From Lentzea tibetensis (GTDB lineage Bacteria > Actinomycetota > Actinomycetes > Mycobacteriales > Pseudonocardiaceae), in NCBI RefSeq assembly GCF_007845675.1, contig NZ_VOBR01000002.1, forward strand, positions 248,001 to 312,000: a stretch of DNA of 64,000 nucleotides, read 5' to 3'. The position numbers and the translations under genes were made by a program. Under the pieces are notes generated by a model. It did no database searches, was not told the DNA's origin, and saw only the letters and a list, made by a program, of their open reading frames with translations. Below are positions 26,286 to 35,868 of the stretch, piece after piece (position 1 is the stretch's first letter; each line of letters opens with the position of its first letter).

Positions 26286-27457
26286 GTGGTCAAACCCTTC
26301 AGTAGACGGGCGTAGTCCTGCAGCACGCCGTGCTCGGCGCCGGCCGGGTGGTGCGCCTCGATCACCAGGCCGCCGCCTGCGTCCGGCTGGACGTTCACGA
26401 CCAAGGTGAACTTCGAGGTGCGGTACTCCGGCTCGACCACCGGGCCGGTGCCCGAGTCGAGCACGAACATGACGTCGACCAGCGGTGCGGCCGCCAGGTA
26501 CTCGGTGGGGTACAGGCGTTCGACGAGGTGCTCGAACGGCACCTGGCTGTGCGCGAACGCCTCCAGCGCGGTCGTGCGGGCGCGGCGGACCAGGTCCTCG
26601 ACCGTGCCGCTGGTGTTCATGCGCAGCACGATCCGGTTGACGAAGTAGCCGATGGTGCGCTCCACGTCGGGGGAGCGGCCGGAGACCGATGTGCCGATGG
26701 CGACGTCGTCCCGGCCGGTCCGCGTGCCGTGCAGGCGGGCGAAGAGGGCGAACAACGTCATGAACGGCGTGGCGCGGAACCGTCGTCCCAGTGAGCGCAC
26801 GAGATCCGCTGTCTCCTGAGGGATCCGCACCCGCTCCACAGTGGACTGACACGACCTGCCGCTGCGGGGTTCGAGCCCGTCGAGCCTGCGCCGCCAGTAC
26901 GCGATCTGCTGCTCGGCCTGGCGTGAGCCGAGCCACCTGCCCAGACGCGCCGCGTGCTGGTGGTACTGCAGCGGCGCCTCCGGCAGCGCTTCGCCCCGGT
27001 ACGCGCGGGTCAGCTCGTCGACGAACACGCGCATCGACCAGCCGTCGTTGGCGATGTTGTGGATGTTCACCAGCAGCACGTCGTCCACGAGGCCCACCCT
27101 GATCGGCGGCTCCTCATCGAGTCGGAACGGCCGCAGGTTGTCCTCGCGCAGCGCCGTCTGGACGTCCGTGTCGACGACGCGCAGCTCGGTGTGACCACAG
27201 GACTCGTGCCACAACGCGCCGTCGTCCCAGCCGAACGCCGAGGTCAGCACGTCGTGCCGGTCGAGCACCTCGTGCACCGCGCGGCGCAGCCGAGTCAGGT
27301 CCACGGGCGAGGGCAGCCGCAACGCCCACGGCCAGCTGTACGCCGGGTCCGCGGGGTCGGCCTGGTTCAGCCGCCAGAAGCGCAGCTGTCCCGGCGTCGT
27401 CGGCTTGCGCGCCGTCAGCAGCGCGAGCAGCTCGCGTCGTTCGTCGGACGAAGTCAC
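26282..27457 (-). CDS. free-standing NRPS condensation-domain protein with altered active site
   Basis: 391 residues, one condensation fold with no carrier or adenylation domain. Family landmarks are present ([42 protein letters not shown]). The active site HHxxxDG reads HNIANDG at residues 133-139: the second, catalytic His is Asn. Free-standing C domains can condense carrier-bound acyl groups with amines or alcohols; loss of the catalytic His often marks an inactive, structural or mechanistically different member. GTG start at 27457. It is the first gene of a two-gene operon with DAHP synthase, divergent from a type II thioesterase. Confidence 0.85.
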
Positions 27458-27476
27458 GCCACCAGGGTCACCGAAC

Positions 27477-27516
27477 GCGGTTCGTCACCGGTTACGTAAC
27501 CGCGCCGCGCTACACC
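27477..27516. promoter_or_regulatory. weak SARP-like site in the C-domain/thioesterase divergent gap
   Basis: The palindrome GGTTACGTAACC (27490-27501) places one TAAC heptamer in each direction. Toward the thioesterase, TAACCGC is followed after 7 bp by TACACC (27511-27516), matching the geometry at the strong sites, but the upstream heptamer is poor. Toward the C-domain gene, TAACCGG is followed 11 bp later by GAACCGC, with no clear -10 at the expected place. It is probably a degenerate member of the same regulon. Confidence 0.4.
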
Positions 27517-27522
27517 CGCACG

Positions 27523-28260
27523 ATGAACCTGTTGACACCGAAGGAGAATCCGGACGCGCCGGTGCGGCTCGTGTGCTTCCCCAACGCGGGCTCCGGCGCG
27601 GCCGCGTACCGCGCGTTCGCGCCGCTGCTGGCGCCGGAGGTCGAGCTGACGATCGTGCGGCTGCCCGGCCGCGAGGCTCGGATCGCCGAGGAACCGCACC
27701 GGAAGCTCGGTGAGCTCGTGCCCGCGCTCGCGGACGAGCTGGCGCCGTGCCTGGACGTCGGCGCGCGAAGGCTCGCGTTCTTCGGGCACAGCATGGGCGC
27801 GCTGGTGGCGTTCGAGCTGGCCAGGCACCTGCGCCGCACCGGAGCCAGGCTGCCGGACAAGCTGGTCGTGTCCGGCAGGCCCGCGCCGCACGTGCCGTAC
27901 CCGCCGGGGTACGAATTCGTGCACGACCTGCCGGAGGACCGGCTGGTGCGACGGCTGCGCGGGTACGCGGGCACGCCGGACGAGCTGCTCGCGGACCCCG
28001 AGCTGCTGCGGATGTTCCTGCCCACGCTGCGGGCGGACTTCGAGGTCGTCGAGACCTACCGCCACCACCCCGAACCGCGGCTGCCGTGCGACATCGCCGC
28101 GTACGGCGGGCGCGCCGACGAGGAGGTGCCACCGGCGACCGTGGCGAGCTGGGCCGAGCACACCTCGGGCGCGTTCCGGCTGCGGCTCTTCGACGGCGGC
28201 CACTTCTACCTGGACGACGCCCGCTCCGAAGTCGCGAAGGCGGTCCTCACCGACGTGTGA
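27523..28260 (+). CDS. type II thioesterase
   Basis: 245 residues, alpha/beta hydrolase. The nucleophile elbow is FGHSMGAL with Ser90, and the catalytic His is in GGHFYLDD near the end; FPNAGSGA forms the oxyanion region. Stand-alone thioesterases of this type clear misprimed or stalled acyl groups from carrier proteins. The 28282-33309 NRPS has no terminal thioesterase and is convergent with it, ending 21 bp beyond its stop. This is the only one of the window's three thioesterases with the normal Ser nucleophile. Confidence 0.92.
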   Translation: MNLLTPKENPDAPVRLVCFPNAGSGAAAYRAFAPLLAPEVELTIVRLPGREARIAEEPHRKLGELVPALADELAPCLDVGARRLAFFGHSMGALVAFELARHLRRTGARLPDKLVVSGRPAPHVPYPPGYEFVHDLPEDRLVRRLRGYAGTPDELLADPELLRMFLPTLRADFEVVETYRHHPEPRLPCDIAAYGGRADEEVPPATVASWAEHTSGAFRLRLFDGGHFYLDDARSEVAKAVLTDV

Positions 28261-28281
28261 GGACCGCCTTCCCGGCAGGGG

Positions 28282-31200
28282 TCAGTTCCCGGCGACGGGA
28301 ACGCCTTCGAACTCCTCGTCCACCAGATCCGCGACGGCCTCGGCGAAGTCCACGATCCGCGGGTCCCGCGCCAGCTCCTCGGCGAGCTGCGCGCAGGTGG
28401 GCGTGGTGAACACGTCCCGCACGGACAACGCCACGTCGAACGTCTCGTTGAGCTTGTTCGCGAACCGCGTCCCGGTCAGCGAATCGCCGCCGAGCTGGAA
28501 GAAGTTGTCCCGCACGCCGACCGCGGGCAGCTCCAGCACCTCGGCGCACACCCCGGTCACCAGTGCCTCCAGCGGCCCGCACGCCACCGCGGTCTCGGAC
28601 ACGGCCACCTGCGCGGCGCGCGAGGTGAGCGCGAGCCGGTCGACCTTTCCGTTGCCGGTCAACGGGAACGCGTCCAGCGCGCGGACGTCCGCCGGCACCA
28701 TGTAGCCGGGCAGCTGCGACCGCAGGAACTCCTCGATCTCCGGCGACCCGACGACGAAGCACACCAGCCGCCTCGCCCCGCTCGCGGACTCGGGCGCGAC
28801 CACGACGCAGGACTGCACGTCCGGGTGGCGTTCCGCGCACGCCTCGATCTCACCGAGCTCGATGCGGTGCCCGTTGACCTGGACCTGGAAGTCGTCGCGA
28901 CCGAGGATCTCGATCGAGCCGTCCGGCAGGTAGCGCCCGAGGTCGCCGGTCGCGTACACCCGCTCGCCCGTCGACGGCAGCCGGAAGAACTTCTCCCTGG
29001 TCCGCTCGTCGTCGTGCCAGTAGCCGTGCGCGAGACCGACGTCGCTGCCGACCACGATCTGGCCCGGCACCCAGGTCGGACGGTCCTGCCAGCGCTGGTC
29101 GAGCACGTGGTAGCGGTGGTTGGTCATCGGCCTGCCGTACGGGATCGACGTCCACTCCGGCGAGATCTCGCCGATCGGATTGATCACCGACCAGCAGATC
29201 GTCTCGGTCGGCCCGCCGGAGCCGATCACCCGGACGTCCGGCGCCAGCGCGCGCAGCCGGTCCGGCAGCGTCAACGGGATCCAGTCGCCCGCCATCACGA
29301 CCGTGCGCAGCGAGTCCAGGTCTCCGGGGGAGGCGTCGTCGACGAGCAACTCGACCAGCGCGGGCACCGAGTTCCAGAAGGTGACACCGGTGCCGCGCAC
29401 CAGCTCCAGCCAGCGCGCGGGATCGGGCCGTTCGCTCGACTCCGGCACCACGGCGCAGCCACCGGCGGCGAGAACGCCGAACAGGTCGTACACGGACAGG
29501 TCGAAGTGCAGCCCGGAGATGGCGAACGCGCGGTCGTCCGGCCCGACCCCGAGCCGGGAGTTGATGTCGGACAGCATGTTCACCACACCGCGGTGGTCGA
29601 CCATCACGCCCTTGGGCCTGCCGGTCGAGCCGGAGGTGTAGATGACGTACGCGAGATCGGTGGGGGACTGGACGCTCTCCAGCTCCTCCTCCGGGAAGCC
29701 GGTGAAGTCGTCGACGGTGAACGTCCGGACGTCCTGCGGGAACTCGCGCAAACCCCGCTGTGTCAGGACGAACCGGACGTCGCCGTCACGCAGCAGGAAG
29801 CGCAGCCGCTCGTCGGGCACGGCCGGGTCGATCGGCAGGTAGGCCGCGCCGGAGGTGAGCACGCCGTACACCGCTGCGTACTGCTCCCACCCCTTCTCCA
29901 TGACGATCGCGACCAGCTCGTTCGGCCGTGCACCCGCCTCCCGCAGGCCGCGGCCGATCCGGGTGGCGCACCCGCGCAGCTCGGGGAACGTCAGCGTGCG
30001 ATCCGCGGCGATCACCGCAGGCCCGCCGGACGAGGGCAGCAACTCGTGCAACAGCACGGATGGCACCTCGGCGGCGGTCCGGTTCACATGGGCCCGCACG
30101 GCGAGGTCCGCACCCGGCACGAGCTCCGGCTGCTCGACGTGCCACTGCGCCTCGTCGTGGATCAGCCGCTCGATCAGCCGCACGTACGCGGCGAACATCG
30201 CGTCGATCAGGCCGGGCGGGAACATCGCGTCCAGGAAGTCCCACTTGAGGTGCAGGATTCCGTCGATCTCGCGGATCTGGAAGTCCAGCAGCACCTGCGG
30301 GGTCTGCGAGATGCCGTAGGTCTCCCTGCCCAGCGCGGACACCTGGCGTCGCGGTGGGTGGCCCAGCAGGCTCGTCACCACGATCGGCATGGCCGGCCGC
30401 AGCCCGGCGAACTGCCGCTGCCGCACCAGTTCCCGCAGCACCTGCACCCCGTTGAAGTGCCGGTGCTCCAGGTCGCTCCACATCTGCTCCTGGATGTCGC
30501 GCGCCCGCTCGGCGAACGTGCCGTCGGTCTTCTCGACCGCGACGAGCAGCGTGTTGGTGAAGTCGCCGAGCAACCGGTCGATCTCCGCGTGCATCGGCAG
30601 CCGGTCGAAGATGGGGAAGTTGATGGTGAAGCGGTCGTTCTTGCACCACGTCCGCAGCACCTCGGCGAACGCCGCGACGAGGATGCCCGACGGCGTCACG
30701 CCCGCCTTCTTCGCGCGCTCCTTCAAGCGGTCCCACTCGTCCGGCAGCACGTCGTGCGCGCGCCGGTCGAACTTCACCTCGCCCCGCGGGTTGGTCACCA
30801 TCGGCAGGTCCGGCGCGGCGGGCAGGTTCGGCACCCGCGACACCCAGTACTCGCGCGACCTGCGGTAGGCGTCGGAGTTTTCCAGCGCCGCCTTGGACTG
30901 CAGCACGTAGTCGCGGAACGTGATGTCCAACGGCGGTAGTTCATCGGAGTTGGATGCCGCCTCGGCTGGGGTACTCGCCTCGGCGGGCGGGTTCTCGTAG
31001 AGTTCGATCAGGTCAGGGAAGAGCACCTGGAACGCGCTCCAGGCATCCATGATCAGCAGGTCGATGCCGACGTGCAGGCGGACCTTCTCGTCGTCCAGCA
31101 GGGTGAGCCGGATGTCGTAGAGCGGCCAGCGGTCGGAGTCGAGCACCTGGTGTGACATCTCCTCGCGGGTCGCGAGCGCGTGCGCCTCGGCCTCGTCCGC

Positions 31201-33309
31201 GGGCAGATCACGCAGGTCGGCGACGCGGATGTCCTCGCCGTCGGTTTCGGGCAGCACCCGCTGCGTGCCGTCGGGCAGCACGACCGCGCGCAGCATGTCG
31301 TGGCGGCGCACCAGCTTCCGCCACGCTGCGCGGAACCGGTCGACGTCGAGCCCGTCGCGTTCCCACTCGAAGTAGCCGTGGCAGCCGACGTTGCCGAAGT
31401 CGACCGCGCTGCCGCGGCCGATCCACAGCGCCTGCTGGGTCTCGGTGAGCGGGAACGGCTCGTACCGAGCGGACTCGTCGGCCCGCACGGTGGGGAACTC
31501 CTCGGGCGCGATGCCCTGCGCGCGCAGCGTCTCGACCTTGCGCGCCACCTGCGCGATGCTCGGCGCCTGCACGAGATCGGTCAGGCCGAGCTCGACGTGC
31601 AGCTCGTCGGTGATCCGGCTGAGCAGCCTGATCGCGTTCAGCGAGTCGCCGCCGAGGTCGAAGAAGTTGTCCAGCACACCGACCTCGTCCATCGCCAGCA
31701 CGTCACCCCACACCGCGGCGAGCGCGCGTTCGAGGTCGTCACGCGGCTCGACCAGCTCGACGTCCAGCTCGGGGCGCGTGCGCGGAGGCGGCGGTAGCGC
31801 GGCGCGGTCGATCTTGCCGTTGGCCGAGATCGGCATGTCGTCGACGACGACCAGCACCGCGGGCACCATGTAGTGCGGCAGCTGCTGGCGCAACGCCTTG
31901 CGCACCGCGGCGAGCAGCGGCGGCGCGGTGCGGTCCGGCTCGACGTAGCCGACGAGCTTGCGCTCGCCCTCGACGTGCTCGTACGCCGTCACGGCGGACT
32001 GCCGCACACCGGGTTGCTGGGAGAGCACGGACTCGATCTCGCCGAGGTGCACGCGGTAGCCGCGGATCTTCACCTCGTTGTCGGTGCGGCCGACGACCTC
32101 GATGATCCCGTCCGGCCAGCGGCGCGCGACGTCACCGGTGCGGTAGAGCACCGGGTTCGGGTCGTCGTCCAAAGGGTTCGACAGGAACTTCTCGTCGTTG
32201 GCGTCGGGCCGGTTGAGGTAGCCCTGCGACAGGCTGGCGCCGGACACGAACAGCTCACCGGGCGTGCCGGTGGGCACGGGGTGGAACTCGTCGTCCAGCA
32301 CGTGGACCCGCACGCCGGGCACCGGCAGACCGACGGGAGGGGCCCGGTGCGCGCGTTCGTCGGCGGTGAGCGTGCGGCCGATGGCGGACAGGTTGCACGT
32401 CGTCACGACCGTCGCCTCGGACGAGCCGTAGACGTTGACGACCTCGAACGGCAGGTGGTCCGGCGGCCACGAGCGCAGCCGCTCACCCGCGATGCGGACG
32501 TTGCGCAGCTCGGTCTCCGCGGGCCAGTCCAGCGTCCAGGTGCGTTCCGCGGTCGCGGTGAGCAGCAGCGCGTGCGTCACCTCCTCGGCGACGAGCCACT
32601 GCTGCAGCGCGTCGGCCTTCGCGGCGATGTCGGACGCGGGGATGCACACCGTGCCGCCGGCGGCGAGCACGGGGAAGCAGTCGACCTCGACCAGTCCGGC
32701 ACCGGGGGAGGAGAGCCACGTGCCGCGCGTGCGATCGGTGATGCCGCACTGGTCGACGAGCGTGCCGATGAGCGTCCTCAGTGGACCGTGTCGCAGCAGT
32801 ACGGCCTTCGGGACGCCGGTGGAGCCGGAGGTGTAGGCGACGTGGCACACCGTGTCGTCGTCGACATCGGCGCCGGGGTTCACCTCGGGGGCGTTGCGCC
32901 ACTCGTCGCTCTCGGTCAGCACGACCGGGAACTCGCGGTCCAGGCTGATCCTGTTGAGCAGTTCCTCCCTGGTCACCAGCGCGACGGCTTCGGCGTTGTC
33001 CAGCATGAACGCCAGCCGCGCCTCCGGGTACTCGGGATCGAGCAGCACGACGGCGGCGCCGAGTTTGAAGATCGCGAGCTGGGCGACCAGGCTCGCGGTG
33101 CCGCGCTCCAGGCACAGTCCGACTCGGGAGCCCGCGGTCACACCGAGCGCGCGCAGGTGCTGCGCGAGCCGGTTCGCGAACCCGTCGAGGTGGGCGAAGT
33201 CGATCGCGGCCTTGTCGTGGCCGGTGTTCTGTTCGACGGCGACCGCGCGGGGATCACGGCGGGCCGCCTGCTCTACGAGCTCGTGGAAGTACAGCTGTCG
33301 TTCCGGCAC
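28282..33309 (-). CDS. NRPS: A-T-Cy-A-T
   Basis: 1675 residues. A1 (about 10-500) contains AYTSGSTGVPK, but the A4 region reads SSPGAGLVEVD, lacking the Asp that normally binds the alpha-amino group, so it may activate an aryl or beta-amino acid. T1 has Ser556 in LGGDSL. The next domain (about 610-1050) has DLLIMDAWS at 750-758, the DxxxxDxxS of heterocyclisation (Cy) domains. A2 (about 1065-1560) has the FDLSVYDLFG, FWNSVPAL and MAGDWIPLTLPDRL pattern of cysteine-activating domains in pyochelin/yersiniabactin-type enzymes. T2 has Ser1610. The predicted product is a thiazoline (or oxazoline) built on the A1 acid. There is no thioesterase or oxidase domain. GTG 33309 follows AAGGTGG; an earlier GTG at 33330 has no binding site. 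Confidence 0.9.
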   Translation of the reverse strand: MPERQLYFHELVEQAARRDPRAVAVEQNTGHDKAAIDFAHLDGFANRLAQHLRALGVTAGSRVGLCLERGTASLVAQLAIFKLGAAVVLLDPEYPEARLAFMLDNAEAVALVTREELLNRISLDREFPVVLTESDEWRNAPEVNPGADVDDDTVCHVAYTSGSTGVPKAVLLRHGPLRTLIGTLVDQCGITDRTRGTWLSSPGAGLVEVDCFPVLAAGGTVCIPASDIAAKADALQQWLVAEEVTHALLLTATAERTWTLDWPAETELRNVRIAGERLRSWPPDHLPFEVVNVYGSSEATVVTTCNLSAIGRTLTADERAHRAPPVGLPVPGVRVHVLDDEFHPVPTGTPGELFVSGASLSQGYLNRPDANDEKFLSNPLDDDPNPVLYRTGDVARRWPDGIIEVVGRTDNEVKIRGYRVHLGEIESVLSQQPGVRQSAVTAYEHVEGERKLVGYVEPDRTAPPLLAAVRKALRQQLPHYMVPAVLVVVDDMPISANGKIDRAALPPPPRTRPELDVELVEPRDDLERALAAVWGDVLAMDEVGVLDNFFDLGGDSLNAIRLLSRITDELHVELGLTDLVQAPSIAQVARKVETLRAQGIAPEEFPTVRADESARYEPFPLTETQQALWIGRGSAVDFGNVGCHGYFEWERDGLDVDRFRAAWRKLVRRHDMLRAVVLPDGTQRVLPETDGEDIRVADLRDLPADEAEAHALATREEMSHQVLDSDRWPLYDIRLTLLDDEKVRLHVGIDLLIMDAWSAFQVLFPDLIELYENPPAEASTPAEAASNSDELPPLDITFRDYVLQSKAALENSDAYRRSREYWVSRVPNLPAAPDLPMVTNPRGEVKFDRRAHDVLPDEWDRLKERAKKAGVTPSGILVAAFAEVLRTWCKNDRFTINFPIFDRLPMHAEIDRLLGDFTNTLLVAVEKTDGTFAERARDIQEQMWSDLEHRHFNGVQVLRELVRQRQFAGLRPAMPIVVTSLLGHPPRRQVSALGRETYGISQTPQVLLDFQIREIDGILHLKWDFLDAMFPPGLIDAMFAAYVRLIERLIHDEAQWHVEQPELVPGADLAVRAHVNRTAAEVPSVLLHELLPSSGGPAVIAADRTLTFPELRGCATRIGRGLREAGARPNELVAIVMEKGWEQYAAVYGVLTSGAAYLPIDPAVPDERLRFLLRDGDVRFVLTQRGLREFPQDVRTFTVDDFTGFPEEELESVQSPTDLAYVIYTSGSTGRPKGVMVDHRGVVNMLSDINSRLGVGPDDRAFAISGLHFDLSVYDLFGVLAAGGCAVVPESSERPDPARWLELVRGTGVTFWNSVPALVELLVDDASPGDLDSLRTVVMAGDWIPLTLPDRLRALAPDVRVIGSGGPTETICWSVINPIGEISPEWTSIPYGRPMTNHRYHVLDQRWQDRPTWVPGQIVVGSDVGLAHGYWHDDERTREKFFRLPSTGERVYATGDLGRYLPDGSIEILGRDDFQVQVNGHRIELGEIEACAERHPDVQSCVVVAPESASGARRLVCFVVGSPEIEEFLRSQLPGYMVPADVRALDAFPLTGNGKVDRLALTSRAAQVAVSETAVACGPLEALVTGVCAEVLELPAVGVRDNFFQLGGDSLTGTRFANKLNETFDVALSVRDVFTTPTCAQLAEELARDPRIVDFAEAVADLVDEEFEGVPVAGN

Positions 33310-33350
33310 GACATGTCCACCTTTCCGCACACGGATACCAGTGACGGCGC

Positions 33351-33425
33351 AACGTAGATCCGGCCAGTTAGCACCGGGTTACGCCTCAGGCCCATAACCC
33401 CTGGCTAACTGCGAGCTCCTACGGT
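33351..33425. promoter_or_regulatory. divergent SARP-type promoter pair (NRPS / ALDH operon)
   Basis: Plus direction: TAAC at 33395 and 33406 (11-bp period), then 7 bp after the second heptamer the -10 TACGGT (33420-33425). Minus direction: TAAC starting at 33381 and 33370 (11-bp period), then after 7 bp TACGTT (33356-33351). The two halves form a large imperfect dyad. The spacing matches the known SARP mode, where the repeat lies next to -10 and replaces a -35. Leaders of roughly 30 bases precede the start codons at 33461 and 33309. Confidence 0.8.
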
Positions 33426-33460
33426 CCGGCTACGAGCCGAGGGACGAGGAGGTGGTGGTC

Positions 33461-34687
33461 GTGAGCCCGACACTGGACACGGCCTCTCGCTTGGACGTCA
33501 TTTCCACGATCTGCCAACGGGTGCTGGACCGGGCGGCTGATCTGGAGGACGCCGCCGTGCGACTGCTTCCCTTCCCGCGGCAGGTGATCCGCGCGGACCT
33601 GGCGCTGGCGGCGAGCAGGCTGGAGGCGTTCGCGACGGTGACACCGCGGCTGGCCGGGCGCAGGCCGCTCGGCAGGGTCGCGCTCGCGTTGCCCGGCAAC
33701 GCGATTCTGAGCAATCCGCTCGCCACCATCGCGGCCTCGCACCTGGCGGGCAACAAGACGCTGGTGCGGATGCCGCGGCAACGGCGTGAATGGGCGGCCG
33801 TGCTCAGCGCGCTCGTCGGCGAGGCCGCCGAGTTCGTCGACTTCGGCGGCAGCGGGTTCATCGACCACGCCATGCGTCAGCCCGACGTGGACGCGATCAT
33901 GGTGTTCGGCGACGACAGCTGGGCCGCGGACTACGAGATGGTGGCCCGCACGACGGGGACGAAGTTCGTCTTCGAGGGACCGGGCAAGGACCCGTTCCTC
34001 GTGCTGTGCCCGGCACTCGTCGACGAGGCCGCGCGCGCCGCGGTCGAGGCGGGCATGTTCAACGCCGGACAGGCGTGCACCTCGCCGGAGCGCTTCTACG
34101 TCGTGCCCGCCGCCTACGACGACTTCGTGGAACGCGTCATCGACCTGGTGCGGGAGCTGAACGTCGGCGATCCCGACGACCCGCAGACCCAGATCGGGCC
34201 GCTGGCTCCCGTTGTCGCACACCGTCTCGACGCACAGGTGCGCGACGCCATCAGCAAGGGCGCCGTGGTGCTCAACACCGGGATGGCCCGCCCGATGACC
34301 GTCAACGGCGAGGAACGCGTCCTCGTGCCGCCGATCGTCGTCGCGGGCACCGACCACCGGATGACGTTGATGCGCGAGGAGACGTTCGGCCCGGTCATCG
34401 CGATCCAGCGCGCGGCGTCGATCCACGAGGCGCTGGAGCTCGCCGAGGACTCGCCGTACGGGCTGTCCGCGACGACGTTCGGCCGCGTCGAAGGCGTCGC
34501 GGAACGGCTGGTGCACAGCCACGGCCAGGTGTTCGCCGAACAGACCTGGCTGTCGCAGCGGCGCAGGCACCCGCTCGCGCCCTACGGCGGGCGCAGGCGG
34601 TCGGGCTGGGTGTGGGAGTGGCAGGACGAGCAGTTCGTCCGGCGCGACGGACCGCGACACAACTTTCTTGAGTTCAGCAGGATCTGA
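33461..34687 (+). CDS. aldehyde dehydrogenase family enzyme
   Basis: 408 residues, shorter than the ~480 usual for the family. The catalytic Cys is in MFNAGQACTSPERF. The Glu region reads KFVFEGPGKDPFLVL in place of the usual LELGGK, and the C-terminal EETFGPVIAIQ and SPYGLSATTF are normal. It would oxidise an aldehyde to an acid with NAD(P)+, or run in reverse on an activated acid. GTG 33461 follows AGGAGG at 8 bases; upstream GTGs at 33452 and 33455 overlap that site. First gene of the operon to 41431, probably making an unusual amino acid. Confidence 0.86.
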   Translation: MSPTLDTASRLDVISTICQRVLDRAADLEDAAVRLLPFPRQVIRADLALAASRLEAFATVTPRLAGRRPLGRVALALPGNAILSNPLATIAASHLAGNKTLVRMPRQRREWAAVLSALVGEAAEFVDFGGSGFIDHAMRQPDVDAIMVFGDDSWAADYEMVARTTGTKFVFEGPGKDPFLVLCPALVDEAARAAVEAGMFNAGQACTSPERFYVVPAAYDDFVERVIDLVRELNVGDPDDPQTQIGPLAPVVAHRLDAQVRDAISKGAVVLNTGMARPMTVNGEERVLVPPIVVAGTDHRMTLMREETFGPVIAIQRAASIHEALELAEDSPYGLSATTFGRVEGVAERLVHSHGQVFAEQTWLSQRRRHPLAPYGGRRRSGWVWEWQDEQFVRRDGPRHNFLEFSRI

Positions 34688-34701
34688 CAGGGAAGGCTGG
34701 C

Positions 34702-35868
34702 ATGCGCGACAACGACAACCTGGCGTTCACCGTGGACGAGTACCGGGAACGGCTGGACACCGTGCGCAAGGGAATGGCCGAGCGGGGTGTCGACATCGCC
34801 CTGGTCAGCGTTCCGGAGAACATCTACTACCTGACCGGCTACACCACGCTCGGGTACTACATGTACCAGGTGCTGATGGTGCCGATCGACGACGAGCCGC
34901 TGCTGCTCACCTACCGCGAGGAGCGCATCAACGTCGAACGCTTGTCCTGGTTGGACAGGCACGTCGACTACACGGTCACCGACGACCCGATCGCGGTTAC
35001 CGTCGACACCGTGCGCGGCCTCGGCGTCGCGGGCAGGACGCTCTCCATCGAGGAGGGCGGCTACTTCTTCCCGATCCGCACCTACCGCAGGCTCGTCGAG
35101 TCGCTCGGCGACGTGCGGTGGGTCGACGGGACCGGGCTCGTCGAGTCCGCCCGGCTGGTCAAGTCCGACGCCGAGCTGGGCTTCATCCGCCGCGCGGCCA
35201 CCGCCACGATGGCGGGCATGGTCGACGCGCTCGCCGAAGCGCGTCCCGGCAAGACGGAGAACGACGTCGCCGCGGCCGTCTACGCCGCGACGCTGCGGCA
35301 CGGCAGCGAGTATCCGGGCAGCCCGCCGTACGTGATCAGCGGCGAGCGCTCCGGACTGCCGCACGGCACCTGGGAGGGTCGTGAGCTGCGGGACGGCGAC
35401 ATCGTGTTCCTCGAGTTCTCCGGCTGCGTCAAGCGGTACAGCGCGGCCATGATGCGCACCGCGTTCCTCGGCACGCCGCCGCAGTCGGTGACGGGCCGCG
35501 CCACCGCGGTGGTCGACGCGCTGGAGACCGCGATCGCCACGATCCGGCCCGGCGCCACCTCCGGAGAGGTGGACGCGGCTGCTCGCAAGGCCATTGGCGC
35601 GCACGGCTTCGGCGACCACACGCACGAGACCGGCTACTCGATCGGCGTGTGCTACCCGCCCGGCTGGAACGAGAGCCACATCATGAACCTGCACCCCGGC
35701 GACGACACGGTGTTGCGGCCCAACATGGTCTTCCACCTGGTGCCGTCGCTGATCGTGCCCGAGTTGAACGGCCACGTCGGGTTCAGCGAGACCGTGGTCG
35801 TCACCGAGAACGGCTGCGAGGTGCTGACGGACAAGAGGGTGCCGCGCGAGCTGCAGGTGCTGTCGTGA
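34702..35868 (+). CDS. M24-family hydrolase, ectoine-hydrolase/creatinase-like
   Basis: 388 residues. Creatinase N-terminal domain (SVPENIYYLTGYTTLGYY) and a pita-bread M24 domain. The usual metal-binding Asp residues are changed: the first position reads LEFSG and the second SAAMMRT. This alteration is typical of the ectoine hydrolase (DoeA)-like branch rather than of aminopeptidases. The His in HETGYSIGV and the Glu in GHVGFSETVVV remain. It probably opens a cyclic amidine or hydrolyses an amide or C-N bond without acting as a peptidase. The ATG follows GGAAGG; its stop overlaps the next GTG by 4 bp. Confidence 0.82.
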   Translation: MRDNDNLAFTVDEYRERLDTVRKGMAERGVDIALVSVPENIYYLTGYTTLGYYMYQVLMVPIDDEPLLLTYREERINVERLSWLDRHVDYTVTDDPIAVTVDTVRGLGVAGRTLSIEEGGYFFPIRTYRRLVESLGDVRWVDGTGLVESARLVKSDAELGFIRRAATATMAGMVDALAEARPGKTENDVAAAVYAATLRHGSEYPGSPPYVISGERSGLPHGTWEGRELRDGDIVFLEFSGCVKRYSAAMMRTAFLGTPPQSVTGRATAVVDALETAIATIRPGATSGEVDAAARKAIGAHGFGDHTHETGYSIGVCYPPGWNESHIMNLHPGDDTVLRPNMVFHLVPSLIVPELNGHVGFSETVVVTENGCEVLTDKRVPRELQVLS

